Numbered from the stretch's first letter, positions 1-8,206 are shown. The stretch is DNA of 30,975 bases from Thermoplasmata archaeon (GCA_030043855.1 JASHWW010000029.1:1-30975); one strand, 5' to 3'. Translations and numbers: made by a program. Notes: a model not told the origin generated them from the sequence alone.

Positions 1-716
1 TCCGGTTCGCGGCTACACTCCCGTTCCCGGCGGTCGAGGAGACCTACGACTTCGTCAGCCTCCGGGCGCCCGAGGGCTATCCGATGAACGAGGGGGACGT
101 CGTGTCGACGAGTGGGCTCCGGCTGCCGCAGGAACGATACGAGGAGGAGTTCTCCGAGGTGCAGGTTCCGCACTCGAACGCGCTGCACTCGGTGCGACGT
201 AGCGGTGGTGCCTACCTCGTCGGCCCCCTCGCCCGGTACGCCCTCAATGCCGATCGGCTGACGCCCCGCGCCAGGGCCGCCGCGGGCGCTGCGGGCCTGG
301 GCGACGTGGTACGCAACCCGTTCCAGAGCATAGTGGTCCGCGCGGTCGAGGTGGTGTTCGCCTGCGAGGAGGCGCTCCGGATCCTCGACGCGTACGTCCC
401 CCCCGATGCCCCGTTCGTTCCGATGCCCCCGGTTCCAACGGAGGCCACGGGGGCGGCGGTGACGGAAGCCCCGCGCGGGATGCTCTACCACCGGTACCGG
501 CTCGCGCCCGGCGGGACGATCGCGGAGGCGAAGATCGTCGCCCCGACCTCCCAAAACCAACGCCGCATCGAGGAGGATCTCCGGCACGTCGTCGAGCATT
601 CGCTCGACCGCGACGACGGGGCGTTGACCGACCTCTGCGAGCGCGCGATCCGCAACCACGACCCGTGCATCTCCTGCGCGACCCATTTCCTCCGGATGGA
701 GGTGGAGCGTGGATAG
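1..716 (+). CDS. [NiFe]-hydrogenase large subunit, group 3-like, C-terminal part (5' truncated by window edge)
   Basis: The reading frame is open from base 3 with no start, so the gene begins before the window; about 237 residues are visible. The C-terminus carries the L2 nickel-ligand motif DPCISCATH, whose two cysteines bind the NiFe centre, followed by a short tail FLRMEVERG that a maturation endopeptidase would normally remove after the His. The EAPRG-type segment near the middle (EAPRGMLYHRY) is also typical of hydrogenase large subunits. The protein would hold the catalytic site for H2 oxidation or evolution, probably in a soluble cytosolic complex of group 3 (sulfhydrogenase or F420/NAD-linked type), but the subgroup cannot be settled without the small subunit and N-terminus. 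The next gene, a maturation protease, overlaps it by 8 bp, as expected for a hydrogenase operon. Confidence 0.93.
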   Translation, partial: RFAATLPFPAVEETYDFVSLRAPEGYPMNEGDVVSTSGLRLPQERYEEEFSEVQVPHSNALHSVRRSGGAYLVGPLARYALNADRLTPRARAAAGAAGLGDVVRNPFQSIVVRAVEVVFACEEALRILDAYVPPDAPFVPMPPVPTEATGAAVTEAPRGMLYHRYRLAPGGTIAEAKIVAPTSQNQRRIEEDLRHVVEHSLDRDDGALTDLCERAIRNHDPCISCATHFLRMEVERG

Positions 717-1209
717 TCCGGGTACGGTGCGCGGGGCGGTTCCGCTGGTGATCGGGGTGGGGTCCGAGGACCGAGCCGACGACCGGTGCGGTCTCGAGGT
801 CGCGCGGATCGTGAGGGCGCGGGGCCGACGGACGGTACGCGTCGCGGAGGCGCCGGGCGACCCGATGACGCTGCTCGACCTCTGGCAGGATGCCACCCAC
901 GTGATCGTGGTCGATGCCGTCCGCTCGGGCGCCCCGGCCGGTACGGTCCTCCGCTTCGATGCCGGTACCCGGGGAGTCCCGGTCCCGGGCGGCGTCGCGT
1001 CGACCCACGGACTGTCGATCGCCGAAGCGTTCGCGCTCGCCCGCGCCCTCGGACGACTGCCCGCCCATCTCACCGTGGTCGGGATCGAAGTGGGCGATCT
1101 CGGACCCTCGGACGCGTTGACGGCTCCGGTCGCGGCGGCGATCGCCCCCGCCGTGGATCTGGTCGAGGCCGAGCTCGCGCGATGGGCCGATCCGGCCGTC
1201 GAGGGGTGA
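709..1209 (+). CDS. hydrogenase maturation protease (HyaD/HycI family)
   Basis: A 166-residue protein with the family pattern: an N-terminal glycine-rich strand (VIGVGSEDRADDRCG), a central acidic site (VVDAVRSG) and a downstream histidine (STHGLS). These three places correspond to the nickel-sensing Asp/Glu, Asp and His of HycI-type endopeptidases. The enzyme clips the C-terminal tail of the large subunit once nickel is inserted. The GTG start at 709 lies inside the end of the large-subunit gene (8-bp overlap), which implies translational coupling to its substrate. The next gene follows after 9 nt. Length is normal for the family (about 150-170 residues). Confidence 0.9.
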   Translation: MDSPGTVRGAVPLVIGVGSEDRADDRCGLEVARIVRARGRRTVRVAEAPGDPMTLLDLWQDATHVIVVDAVRSGAPAGTVLRFDAGTRGVPVPGGVASTHGLSIAEAFALARALGRLPAHLTVVGIEVGDLGPSDALTAPVAAAIAPAVDLVEAELARWADPAVEG

Positions 1210-1218
1210 GGAGGGTCG

Positions 1219-1575
1219 ATGCACGAGGAGGCGACGCTGCGGGACTTGCGACGGACGATCGACGAGATCGCCGACCGGAACGGGGCCGCCCGGATCGTTG
1301 CGCTCTCGATCCGCCTCGGGGCGCTGTCGCATTTCTCGGTCGAGAGCTTCCGGACCGGGTGGGAGCGGGTGGCGCTCGGGTCGGCCGCGGAAGGGGCCCG
1401 GCTCCACGTGCGCCTCTCCGACGACTGGGCGGACCCGGCGGCGCAGGGCGTCGTCCTCGAGACGGTCGAGGTGGCCGCCCCCGCCGAACCCACGGCGACC
1501 GTCGGGTTCAAATCCGAACGGCCGGTGTCCGCACAAGGAGCCGCATCGCGGGAGGGCCACACCCCATGTGTCTGA
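1219..1575 (+). CDS. hypA: HypA-like nickel metallochaperone lacking the zinc-finger cysteines
   Basis: The 118-residue product starts MHE, the nickel-binding N-terminus of HypA, and keeps the N-terminal fold pattern (IVALSIRLGALSHFSVESF, then EGARLHV, matching the HypA 'EGA.L' segment). In ordinary HypA this is followed by a zinc domain with two CxxC pairs. Here the rest is a DDWADPAAQG stretch and a low-complexity tail; the only cysteine is the penultimate residue, so the structural zinc site is absent. The start has a strong Shine-Dalgarno (GAGGAGGG) just upstream. The gene ends 10 bp inside hypC. Role by family and context: nickel delivery to the hydrogenase large subunit. A distantly related non-HypA protein is possible but the MHE start and operon position argue against it. 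Confidence 0.72.
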   Translation: MHEEATLRDLRRTIDEIADRNGAARIVALSIRLGALSHFSVESFRTGWERVALGSAAEGARLHVRLSDDWADPAAQGVVLETVEVAAPAEPTATVGFKSERPVSAQGAASREGHTPCV

Positions 1576-1826
1576 CGGTCCCGGGCGCGATCCGAGCGAT
1601 CCGGGAGGTGGAGCCCGGGCAGCGGATCGCCACCATCGACTACGGGTCGACCGTCCGCAGCGCGAATCTCGCGTTCACACCCGAGGCCCGCGTCGGGGAC
1701 TTCGTCCTGGTCCAGGCCGGGTTCGCCATCCGCGTGCTGCGACCGGACGAGGCGGACGAGGCCCTCGCCTACCATCGGGAGCTCGCGGCGGCCGCCCGGG
1801 CCGGGGCGACCGCGGACGGAGGGTAA
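1566..1826 (+). CDS. hypC: hydrogenase assembly chaperone HypC/HybG
   Basis: An 86-residue protein beginning MCLTVPGAI, the diagnostic HypC N-terminus; Cys2 is the residue that contacts the large-subunit precursor and HypD while the Fe(CN)2CO group is delivered. The body fits the small beta-barrel of the family (IATIDYGSTVR, then VGDFVLVQAGFAIRVL). Start choice: ATG at 1566, 10 bp inside the upstream hypA-like gene, because the family starts exactly with Met-Cys. The next gene begins 7 nt after the stop. HypB, D, E and F are not in this window. Confidence 0.93.
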   Translation: MCLTVPGAIRAIREVEPGQRIATIDYGSTVRSANLAFTPEARVGDFVLVQAGFAIRVLRPDEADEALAYHRELAAAARAGATADGG

Positions 1827-1833
1827 GCGGACG

Positions 1834-2787
1834 GTGGTCGATCGCGCGTCGTGGATCGGACCGGGGCTGCTCCTCGTGGTCCTGACCGCGGGGATCAGCG
1901 GGGTGTCCACCTTCGTGAACTCGTACGCCGTGGCGGGGACGAACTCCGACGCGTTCGTGACCGTCCGCAATCTCGCCGTCGCGGCCGCGTTCGTCCCCGT
2001 GGCGTTCCTGGCGACGCGCCACCTCCGGGCGCCGGCCCTCCGCGGCGTCGACTGGCTCCGGCTGCTCGCGATCGGGGTGATCGGCGGGGCGATCCCGTTC
2101 CTGCTCTTCTTCCACGGACTGGAGATCGCCACGAAGGCGGGCGGAGCGGCGACCGCGACGTTCGGCTACCGGACGTTGTTCCTCTGGGCCACGATCTTCG
2201 CCGTCGTGGCGCTCGGGGAGCGGTTCCACTGGCGCGTGGCGCTCGGTGCCGCGCTGCTCCTGGGCGGCAATCTGTTGCTGCTCTCCCTGACGTCGCCGAT
2301 CTGGACCGACGGGACGAGTTACGTGCTCGCCGCGACCGTGCTCTGGGCCGCCGAGTACACGATCTCGAAACGCACCCTGCGCGACCTGCCGTCGGCCACG
2401 GTCGTGCTGGGCCGCATGGGATTCGGCGCGCTCGTTCTCGCCGGGTACCTGGCGGCCACGGCGCAGTGGTCCGCGGTGGGTCGATTCACGCCCGGCCAGT
2501 GGGAGTGGGTCGGGATCAGCGCGGCGCTCCTGGCCGCGTTCGTGGCGGCCTGGTATCCGGGTCTGAAACGGGTCGACGTGGGGGTCGCGACCTCCGTCCT
2601 CGTGCTCGGCTTCCCGATCACGTGGGCGCTCGGCATCCTGTGGCAGGGCGCGCCGTTCCGGCTGCCGGCCGCCCTCGGGGCGGTCGCGGTCGTGGCGGGG
2701 GCGGGGATCGTGGTGGGCCTCGCGCAACTCCGGTTGGCCGGAGCCTTCGTGCGTCGCGCGCTGCGGCCGTCGGCCGCTCCTCCGTGA
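1834..2787 (+). CDS. EamA/DMT-family membrane transporter
   Basis: A 317-residue, strongly hydrophobic protein with about ten membrane segments arranged as two five-helix EamA repeats; the second half begins near residue 155 (SYVLAATVLWAAEYTISKRT). Drug/metabolite transporter family members export amino acids, nucleotides or other small metabolites; the substrate cannot be read from sequence. GTG start at 1834, 7 nt after hypC with a GGAGGG just before the hypC stop; its stop directly abuts the next ATG. Its position between hypC and a hydrogenase-associated gene is unusual and suggests co-transcription with the hydrogenase operon, though this may be chance clustering. I see no metal-binding motif that would support nickel transport. 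Confidence 0.85.
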   Translation: MVDRASWIGPGLLLVVLTAGISGVSTFVNSYAVAGTNSDAFVTVRNLAVAAAFVPVAFLATRHLRAPALRGVDWLRLLAIGVIGGAIPFLLFFHGLEIATKAGGAATATFGYRTLFLWATIFAVVALGERFHWRVALGAALLLGGNLLLLSLTSPIWTDGTSYVLAATVLWAAEYTISKRTLRDLPSATVVLGRMGFGALVLAGYLAATAQWSAVGRFTPGQWEWVGISAALLAAFVAAWYPGLKRVDVGVATSVLVLGFPITWALGILWQGAPFRLPAALGAVAVVAGAGIVVGLAQLRLAGAFVRRALRPSAAPP

Positions 2788-3558
2788 ATGGACGGCGTCT
2801 CGCTCTGCGCGCGGTTCTCGATCGCGACGAATCGCCTGCAGTTCTGCGGCCCGAGCGACGCCGAACCGGCGTTGTACGCGGCCATCGTGGAGGGGCAGGG
2901 GTCGGCCGCCGCCCGAACGGCCCTCGCGCAATTCGAGGCGTTGTACCCGTATCTCGCCGCGATCGGGGAGCGCCACGGCCGCGACCCGTTCGATCGGGAG
3001 GTCGTGGAGGCGTACTGGATCGGGAACGAGCTGCTCGAGGGATTCGGCGCCCCCGAGTTCCGCCGGCTCCTGGACACCCTCGTCGCCCGCGGTCTCTCCC
3101 GTCGGGCGGCCGAGCGGTTGACCGCGCACCTCCCCGACGGGTCGGTCCCGCACCACGCGTTCCACGTCGCCTTCGTGGGGGTCGGGGAAGTGACCGGACA
3201 CGTCCCGACCACGCTCGCGAACCTCGAGTCGTGTCGTCCCGCCCTGGGCCGGGTCACCGGCCGGGCGCCGGGCCGCATCGAGGTGGAGCGGGTGCCGTGG
3301 GTCGTAGGGAACGGTCGGTTGGCGGACGGAGCCCCGACCCGCACCTGGCTCTCGTACGACGACCGGATCCTCGGTTCGTTCGCCCTCGGCGCGGCGGTCG
3401 CCGTGCACTGGAGTCACCCGGCGATCGTGCTCTCCGAACCGCAGGCCGAGCGTCTCCAGCGGTGGACGACCCGGAGTCGCGAGGTGGCCAATCGGGCCCT
3501 CCCCGCGCTGCGGGCCCTCGACCCGGGACCGGCGGCGGCGGGCGCAGCGCAACGATAA
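2788..3558 (+). CDS. DUF6390-like protein, hydrogenase-cluster associated, function unknown
   Basis: A 256-residue soluble protein with no signal or membrane segment. It opens GVSLCARFSIATNRLQFCGP, which I recall as the pattern of the DUF6390 family, often encoded beside NiFe hydrogenases; this family name is from memory and should be treated as tentative. Other visible patches are AYWIGNELLEGF, PHHAFHVAFVGVGEVTGH and a C-terminal AVHWSHP with two closely spaced conserved-looking histidine regions. The ATG at 2788 follows the transporter stop with no gap, implying translational coupling. A role in hydrogenase maturation or regulation is inference from context only. Confidence 0.6.
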   Translation: MDGVSLCARFSIATNRLQFCGPSDAEPALYAAIVEGQGSAAARTALAQFEALYPYLAAIGERHGRDPFDREVVEAYWIGNELLEGFGAPEFRRLLDTLVARGLSRRAAERLTAHLPDGSVPHHAFHVAFVGVGEVTGHVPTTLANLESCRPALGRVTGRAPGRIEVERVPWVVGNGRLADGAPTRTWLSYDDRILGSFALGAAVAVHWSHPAIVLSEPQAERLQRWTTRSREVANRALPALRALDPGPAAAGAAQR

Positions 3559-3583
3559 TACCTCGACCGACGCTGGCCGCGCC

Positions 3584-3901
3584 GTGGTCGACGTTCACGA
3601 GACGCCGGCGGTGCCGCCGTTCGACCCGCAGGGCGACCCGCGCCTCGGCTACGTCGTCGCGGGTGGGCTGTTGGTCGCCCTCGGCTGGGGTCTCGGCGTG
3701 ACCGTCAACCTCCTGCTGCACTCGTGGGCGTCGGGCGGATCGATCTCCCTCCACTTCGCCCGGATCACGGGGACGATGGGGCCGTACGCCTGGGCGACGT
3801 TCGGTCTCGGGGTCGTCACCGGCGCCTTCGGGGTCGTCCTGCTCGCGCTCGGGCGCGCGTCGCCCCGCGGACCGATCGTCCTGCCCGGATTCCCCTACTG
3901 A
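3584..3901 (+). CDS. small two-helix membrane protein, unknown function
   Basis: The 105-residue product has two clear membrane segments (about residues 22-44 and 66-90), a proline-rich cytosolic N-terminus and a short C-terminal tail. I do not recognise the family. GTG start at 3584. A TATA-like GATAATA element around 3554-3560 lies about 27 nt before this start, so it could be transcribed separately and leaderlessly from the DUF6390-like gene, which ends 25 nt upstream. It is convergent with the zinc-protein gene that ends 22 nt away. Confidence 0.65.
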   Translation: MVDVHETPAVPPFDPQGDPRLGYVVAGGLLVALGWGLGVTVNLLLHSWASGGSISLHFARITGTMGPYAWATFGLGVVTGAFGVVLLALGRASPRGPIVLPGFPY

Positions 3902-3922
3902 CGGCTCCCGGGCCGCTCGGGA

Positions 3923-4138
3923 TCACTGCGTGCGGCCGGCGGGGTGCGGGTTCCGCGCGATCCGACGGGACGGCGGAGGCCGGGACTGGACGGCGCTCTT
4001 CGCGTGCTTCTGCATTTCGACGCAGTCGCCGCAGATGCGCTCGTCCTGGTCGAGGCAGTTGCGACAGAACGTGCGGCCGCAAACGGTGCAGCCGAGGGAC
4101 GCGGGCGAACCGCACCGCGCGCACTGACCGACGAGCAC
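3923..4138 (-). CDS. small four-CxxC zinc-binding protein
   Basis: A 71-residue protein whose first 40 residues contain four CxxC pairs (C6-C9, C17-C20, C25-C28, C36-C39) with spacings 7, 4 and 7: enough ligands for two zinc ions in a cross-brace or B-box-like fold. The C-terminal 30 residues are basic and probably disordered. GTG start at 4138 has a strong Shine-Dalgarno (GGGAGGAG) about 9 nt upstream. It is the last gene of the gatD-gatE-phosphatase run, 28 nt after the phosphatase stop. Function is unknown; a protein- or nucleic-acid-contact role is a guess. Confidence 0.75.
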   Translation of the reverse strand: MLVGQCARCGSPASLGCTVCGRTFCRNCLDQDERICGDCVEMQKHAKSAVQSRPPPSRRIARNPHPAGRTQ

Positions 4139-4166
4139 CTTCGGCTCCTCCCGGTAAGAAACCGGA

Positions 4167-4895
4167 TTAGCCGAGAATCCCGCTCGCTTTAAGGCCTTCG
4201 ACGAACCCGCCCGCGTACCCGGCCCGGCTGACGTAATCCGCGGCCCGTCGGGCCCGCGGGCTCCCGGTCCGGAAGCTCACCCCGAACCCCGCCTCCCGCA
4301 GCATCCCGGCGTCGTTGTCCCCGTCGCCCAGGACGACACAGTCGTGCGGAACCAGGCCGCGCGGGGCCAGCGCCCGGTGGAGGGCCGGCAGCTTGCCGCA
4401 CCCGCGCTGCATCAGGTGGATCGCGAAGCCGGTCGGCTCCGCGAGCACGGGGCGACCTCGCAACACCGCTCGGATCCGCCGGATCGGGACGGTCGGTTCG
4501 AGCGCGACCTCCGTTTCCCGCCAGCGGTCGGTGAACAGGCGGCGGACCGGCAGGCCCGCGGACCGGAGGGCACGGAACGCGGCGAGCGCCGGGCGGATGT
4601 CGGCCTCGCGCTGGACCGACGGGCGACCGGGCGCCGAAGGGTCGAGCCACAGTCCGCCGTTCTCGGCCACGATCGGTCCGGAGGTGCCGAGCACGCGGTG
4701 GAACCCGACGGCGATCGGCAGGACATTGCCCGTGGCGAGGACGACGGGAATTCCGGCGCGCTCCAGCCGCCGGACCGCCGCGATCGCCCGCGGTTCGAGG
4801 CGGCGGTCCGGTCCCGTCAGGGTCCCGTCGACGTCGGTCACGACGGCGCGCAACGGCCGGACGTACGGTGTGGGCGTGCGGCGGGGGTCGGGCAC
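4167..4895 (-). CDS. archaeal phosphoglycolate phosphatase-like HAD hydrolase
   Basis: A 242-residue HAD hydrolase of the C2-capped (Cof/SPP-like) type. Motif I is DVDGTLTG near residue 20 (nucleophile and acid/base Asp), motif II is the VLATGN threonine near residue 57, and motif IV is GDGDNDAGML near residue 190. The ending SRAGYAGGFVEGL matches archaeal phosphoglycolate phosphatases of the Thermoplasma TA0175 type, which dephosphorylate 2-phosphoglycolate; related enzymes act on sugar phosphates, so substrate is likely but unproved. GTG start at 4895 follows an AGGGAGG ribosome site and lies 10 nt after the gatE stop, so it is probably co-transcribed with gatDE. Confidence 0.85.
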   Translation of the reverse strand: MPDPRRTPTPYVRPLRAVVTDVDGTLTGPDRRLEPRAIAAVRRLERAGIPVVLATGNVLPIAVGFHRVLGTSGPIVAENGGLWLDPSAPGRPSVQREADIRPALAAFRALRSAGLPVRRLFTDRWRETEVALEPTVPIRRIRAVLRGRPVLAEPTGFAIHLMQRGCGKLPALHRALAPRGLVPHDCVVLGDGDNDAGMLREAGFGVSFRTGSPRARRAADYVSRAGYAGGFVEGLKASGILG

Positions 4896-4905
4896 GTCGA
4901 CCTCC

Positions 4906-6765
4906 CTACGGTTCGGACTTCGGAGCGGCGGGCGCCAACGCGCGCCGCACGGCGTCGGCGACTTCTCGGCCGTCGCGCCGGCCCCGGACCTCCTTCATCA
5001 CGTCGCCCATCACCGCCGAGAACGCGGCGTCCCCGCGGCTGTCGATCAGGTCGCGGTCCGCGGCGACCACGCGCGCGACGAGGTCCGCGAGGTCGGCGGC
5101 CGTGAATCCGGCGAGGCCGGCCCGTTCGATCGCCTCCGGGACCGTGGCCGCCCCTTCGGCGAGGGCCTGCAGGACCGGAAGAAACCCCTCCTTGGCAATC
5201 CGTCCGTCCCGCGCCGCGGAGAGCAGCGCGGCGAGCGCGTCCCGCGAGAATCCGTCGGTCGGCGGGCGCACGACGGCCGGAACCTCCTGGGTCACCAGCC
5301 GGGCCACGAGCGCGGCCGGATACCCGCGGCCGGTCAGGTCCTCCAGTTCCTCGACCACGCCGGCCGCCACGACCTGGCGGACGATCTCGTCGCTCAGGCC
5401 GAGCGTCGCGGCGAGGCGGGCCCGCAACTCTGCCGGCCGCTCGGGCAGCGCCCGGCGCAGCTGGACGATCCGTTCCGTTGGAACGGAGAGGGGTGGGACG
5501 TCGGTCTCGGGGTACATGCGGTCCCGACCGGGGAGCGGGCGCGAGTACCGGGTCCGGCCGTCGGGGAGCGGGTCGCGGGTCTCGCCGGGCACCCCGTCCA
5601 GCGCCTCCGCGGCGCGGCGGGCGACCTGGGCGACCGCCCGCGCCGCTCGCTCCGCAGACCGGTCGGCGACCAGGACGAATCCATCGCCCGGACCCAACCG
5701 GAGAAAGCTCCGGATCGCCGCGACATGAGCGGGCGTGACGCCGAATGCGGGGAGCTCGTCGGAGTGGAGGAGTCCGCGCAGTCCCGCCGCCCGCGCCTGG
5801 TCCGCCAGTTCCCGGCCGAGACGTTCCTCCGTTCCCGGCGGGGAGCGGAAGTGCCCGGCGAACCCGGGGAGCGAGAGCGCAAGGACGGGTCCCCCCTTTC
5901 CCGTCGCGTCGGCGATCGGACCGTTCGGGATGTCGGCCACGAGGGCGGTCACGTCGACGCCCTCGAGTCCGCCGACGGAGGCGTGCGCCGCTCGGAGTGC
6001 GTCGCGCACTCCGAGCAGGACGGTCTGGCGCTCCGCTTCGCGGCGCACGTACTCGCCGATCTTGCGGAGCTCCTGGACCCCCTTGATCTCCACCCGATGG
6101 CCCCCCTCGACCGAGACGTTCAGGTCCTCGCGGACCGTTCCGATCCCCCGGCGGGCCCGGCCCGTCGCCCGGACGAGCGCTCCGATCTCCTCGGCGACCT
6201 CTCGAGCCTCCTCGCCCGAGGCGATCTCCGGTCCGGTCGCGATCTCGATCAGCGGGATGCCCAGACGGTCCAGCCGGTAGACGACCTCCTCGCCGACGTC
6301 GCGGATCTTCCGCGCCGCGTCCTCCTCGAGACAGATCGTCGGGATCGAGTACCGCTTACCCCCGAGCTCGAGCGAGCCGTCCAACGCGACCAGCGCCGTG
6401 CGCTGGAACCCTCCGGTGTTCGATCCGTCGACCACGATCTTCCGCATCACGACGATCTCGTCGACCGGGCGGGCGTGCAGGAGGAGCGCGAGCGTGAGCG
6501 CGGTCTCCAGCGCCGCGGCGTTCATCGCGTGCGGCGGCTCCTCGTCCATCTCCACGAGGCAGTTCGCAGGGCCCGACTCGTACCGGTACGTGAGCCCCCG
6601 CGCCGCCTGGAACGCCGCCGCGACGTCCACGGCCCGATTCTCCCCCGAGGACGGTCGGAGGCGCCGCTCGAAGGTCCCCGACACCTCGTCCGCGAGTTCG
6701 CCGGGGCAGCCGCAGAACAGCTTGCCGACCGCGAGCTGCTGGTGGACCTCCAGGCCGGCCTTCAC
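4906..6765 (-). CDS. gatE: glutamyl-tRNA(Gln) amidotransferase subunit E
   Basis: A 619-residue protein starting VKAGLEVHQQL, the diagnostic GatE/GatB opening. It has a GatB-like kinase/transamidase domain (to about residue 270, including KIVVDGSNTGGFQRT and EEDAARK), a GAD insertion (FAGHFRSPPGTEERL region, about residues 280-400), and a helical C-terminal YqeY-like tail that reads the tRNA. With GatD it converts Glu-tRNA(Gln) to Gln-tRNA(Gln), the archaeal route to glutaminyl-tRNA. The start was set at GTG 6765 because it gives the family N-terminus and a 4-bp GTGA overlap with the gatD stop; the open frame continues upstream but only as antisense/shadow within gatD. Confidence 0.95.
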   Translation of the reverse strand: MKAGLEVHQQLAVGKLFCGCPGELADEVSGTFERRLRPSSGENRAVDVAAAFQAARGLTYRYESGPANCLVEMDEEPPHAMNAAALETALTLALLLHARPVDEIVVMRKIVVDGSNTGGFQRTALVALDGSLELGGKRYSIPTICLEEDAARKIRDVGEEVVYRLDRLGIPLIEIATGPEIASGEEAREVAEEIGALVRATGRARRGIGTVREDLNVSVEGGHRVEIKGVQELRKIGEYVRREAERQTVLLGVRDALRAAHASVGGLEGVDVTALVADIPNGPIADATGKGGPVLALSLPGFAGHFRSPPGTEERLGRELADQARAAGLRGLLHSDELPAFGVTPAHVAAIRSFLRLGPGDGFVLVADRSAERAARAVAQVARRAAEALDGVPGETRDPLPDGRTRYSRPLPGRDRMYPETDVPPLSVPTERIVQLRRALPERPAELRARLAATLGLSDEIVRQVVAAGVVEELEDLTGRGYPAALVARLVTQEVPAVVRPPTDGFSRDALAALLSAARDGRIAKEGFLPVLQALAEGAATVPEAIERAGLAGFTAADLADLVARVVAADRDLIDSRGDAAFSAVMGDVMKEVRGRRDGREVADAVRRALAPAAPKSEP

Positions 6766-8072
6766 CCCGACCCCTCCACGAGGTGCCGGGCGGTGAACTC
6801 TCCCACAAGGTCCCGGCGAAGCAGGGCGGCCACCCCCGCGGCGTCGGGAGCGTGACCGAGCGCCCACAGCAGTTTCGCGTACGCCGTCTCCGGCAGCAGG
6901 TCGTCCAGGTAGACGACGCCGGCTCCCACGAGGTCGCGTCCGGTCGCGTACACGTACGGGTCCGCGTTCCCTCCGAGGCATTGCGTCGTCATGGCGATCA
7001 CCACCCCGTCCGCGATCGCCTCACGGATCCAGCCGAGATGCGCGGTGGCGGCATGCCCGAGGCCGGTGCCGGCGAGCACCACGCCGCGCTGTCCCCGGAC
7101 GAACGCGCGGGCGGCGTCCGGCTCGAGGCCCGGGTACGTCCAGAGGAGCGAGCCACGGGGGTCGATCGGTCCGTCCACGCGCGCCGGCCCCGACGTCGGA
7201 GGACGGGCCCAGGGAGCGAGCGACACGGCCGCACCGTCGACCGTGCCGAGCGGCGCACGGTTGCGGCTCTCGAACGCGTCGCGCCGGCTCGAATGCATCT
7301 TCCGGACGACCGTACCGCGATGGATCGCGAATCGCCGGTCGGAGAGCCCGGCGTGCATCACGACGACGACCTCGCCCAGGAGCGCGGTCCGCGCGACGGT
7401 CACCGCCGCGGCGAGGTTCGTGGATCCGTCGGACGACGGGCGGTCCGGAGACCGCTGGGCCCCGACCAGGACCACCGGTCCCGGGAGATTCCCCAGCAGG
7501 AAGCTCAAGCCCGCCGCGGTGAAGCCCAAGGTGTCGGTCCCGTGGGCGATCACGACGCCCCGCGCGCCGTCGTGGAACGCGGCGACCGTCCGGCCCGCGA
7601 GCACCACCCAGTCGTCCGGGACGATGTTCTCGCTCAGTCGATCGAACACGGGCACGATCCGCACCGGTCCGGATCGGTCGAGCTCCGGGTAGAAGTCGAG
7701 GATCTCGCGCTCCCCGCCGACCGGCCGGACGCCGCCGGTCTCGTAGTCGACGCGCGAGGCGATGGTGCCCCCGGTGGTGAGCAGCGCGACGTGCGGTCCA
7801 CCGGAACGCGGTCGCTCGGAGGGCGAGGGCTCGGCGGTCCGCCGCTCCCGGTCGCCCTCGATCTCGCGGAACTCGAACCCCGGCTCGATCGCGAGGCCGA
7901 TGTTGTACCCGCTCTCGAGCTTCAGCGGGAGGATCCGCTCCCCGGAGAGTTCGTGGCGGGCGACGACCGTGCCGATCCACCGACGGCCGTGGCCGTCGGT
8001 GATCTCCACCTTCCGCCCCATCGGGAGCGCGGCGATCCGGGGCCACGGATCGGTCGAGCCGCCCCCGGCCAT
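6762..8072 (-). CDS. gatD: glutamyl-tRNA(Gln) amidotransferase subunit D
   Basis: A 436-residue asparaginase-like protein. The N-terminal 75 residues form the GatD-specific barrel (VEITDGHGRRWIGTVVARHE, then LPLKLESGYNIGL). The asparaginase I/II domain follows with LLTTGGTIASRVDY (catalytic Thr) near residue 97 and the second catalytic Thr in VIAHGTDTLGFTAAGL near residue 175. GatD releases ammonia from glutamine (or asparagine) for GatE. ATG start at 8072 with a GGGAGG about 15 nt upstream. It is the first gene of a four-gene run (gatD, gatE, phosphatase, zinc protein) and has a TATA-like box upstream. Confidence 0.95.
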   Translation of the reverse strand: MAGGGSTDPWPRIAALPMGRKVEITDGHGRRWIGTVVARHELSGERILPLKLESGYNIGLAIEPGFEFREIEGDRERRTAEPSPSERPRSGGPHVALLTTGGTIASRVDYETGGVRPVGGEREILDFYPELDRSGPVRIVPVFDRLSENIVPDDWVVLAGRTVAAFHDGARGVVIAHGTDTLGFTAAGLSFLLGNLPGPVVLVGAQRSPDRPSSDGSTNLAAAVTVARTALLGEVVVVMHAGLSDRRFAIHRGTVVRKMHSSRRDAFESRNRAPLGTVDGAAVSLAPWARPPTSGPARVDGPIDPRGSLLWTYPGLEPDAARAFVRGQRGVVLAGTGLGHAATAHLGWIREAIADGVVIAMTTQCLGGNADPYVYATGRDLVGAGVVYLDDLLPETAYAKLLWALGHAPDAAGVAALLRRDLVGEFTARHLVEGSG

Positions 8073-8114
8073 CGGTGCGAACTGTCCTCCCGGTCGCCGG
8101 GCAGCGTCGCCCGG

Positions 8115-8120
8115 TATAAA
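8115..8120 (-). promoter_or_regulatory. candidate TATA box for gatD
   Basis: TTTATA read on the minus strand, 45 nt before the gatD ATG; initiation about 26 nt downstream would leave a short leader that includes the GGGAGG ribosome site. A second, stronger match on the same strand (CTATAAAAC, 8155-8163) could serve instead with a leader of about 60 nt. Confidence 0.5.
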
Positions 8121-8155
8121 GTGTGGCCCGACGCGGGCCCCGCGCGCGCCCGGTG

Positions 8156-8163
8156 TTTTATAG
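8156..8163 (+). promoter_or_regulatory. candidate TATA box for tRNA-Arg
   Basis: TTTTATAG on the plus strand lies about 48 nt before the tRNA 5' end. Initiation about 26 nt downstream would give a 5' leader of roughly 20 nt for RNase P to remove. The same bases read on the minus strand (CTATAAAA) could also serve gatD. Confidence 0.5.
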
Positions 8164-8206
8164 AGCGCCCTCCTCGCGCCCCCGGTCCGGAAGTGACCCG
8201 CATCAC

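Noticed and set aside
1675..3552. 625-residue minus-strand open frame, and the 616-residue plus-strand frame at 1851-3701
   Set aside because: Both are antisense or out-of-frame to the transporter and DUF6390-like genes, Arg/Pro/Gly-rich and without any domain pattern: typical shadows of very GC-rich coding DNA.
4315..6855. 846-residue plus-strand open frame opposite gatE and the phosphatase
   Set aside because: Antisense shadow of gatE; no recognisable domain.
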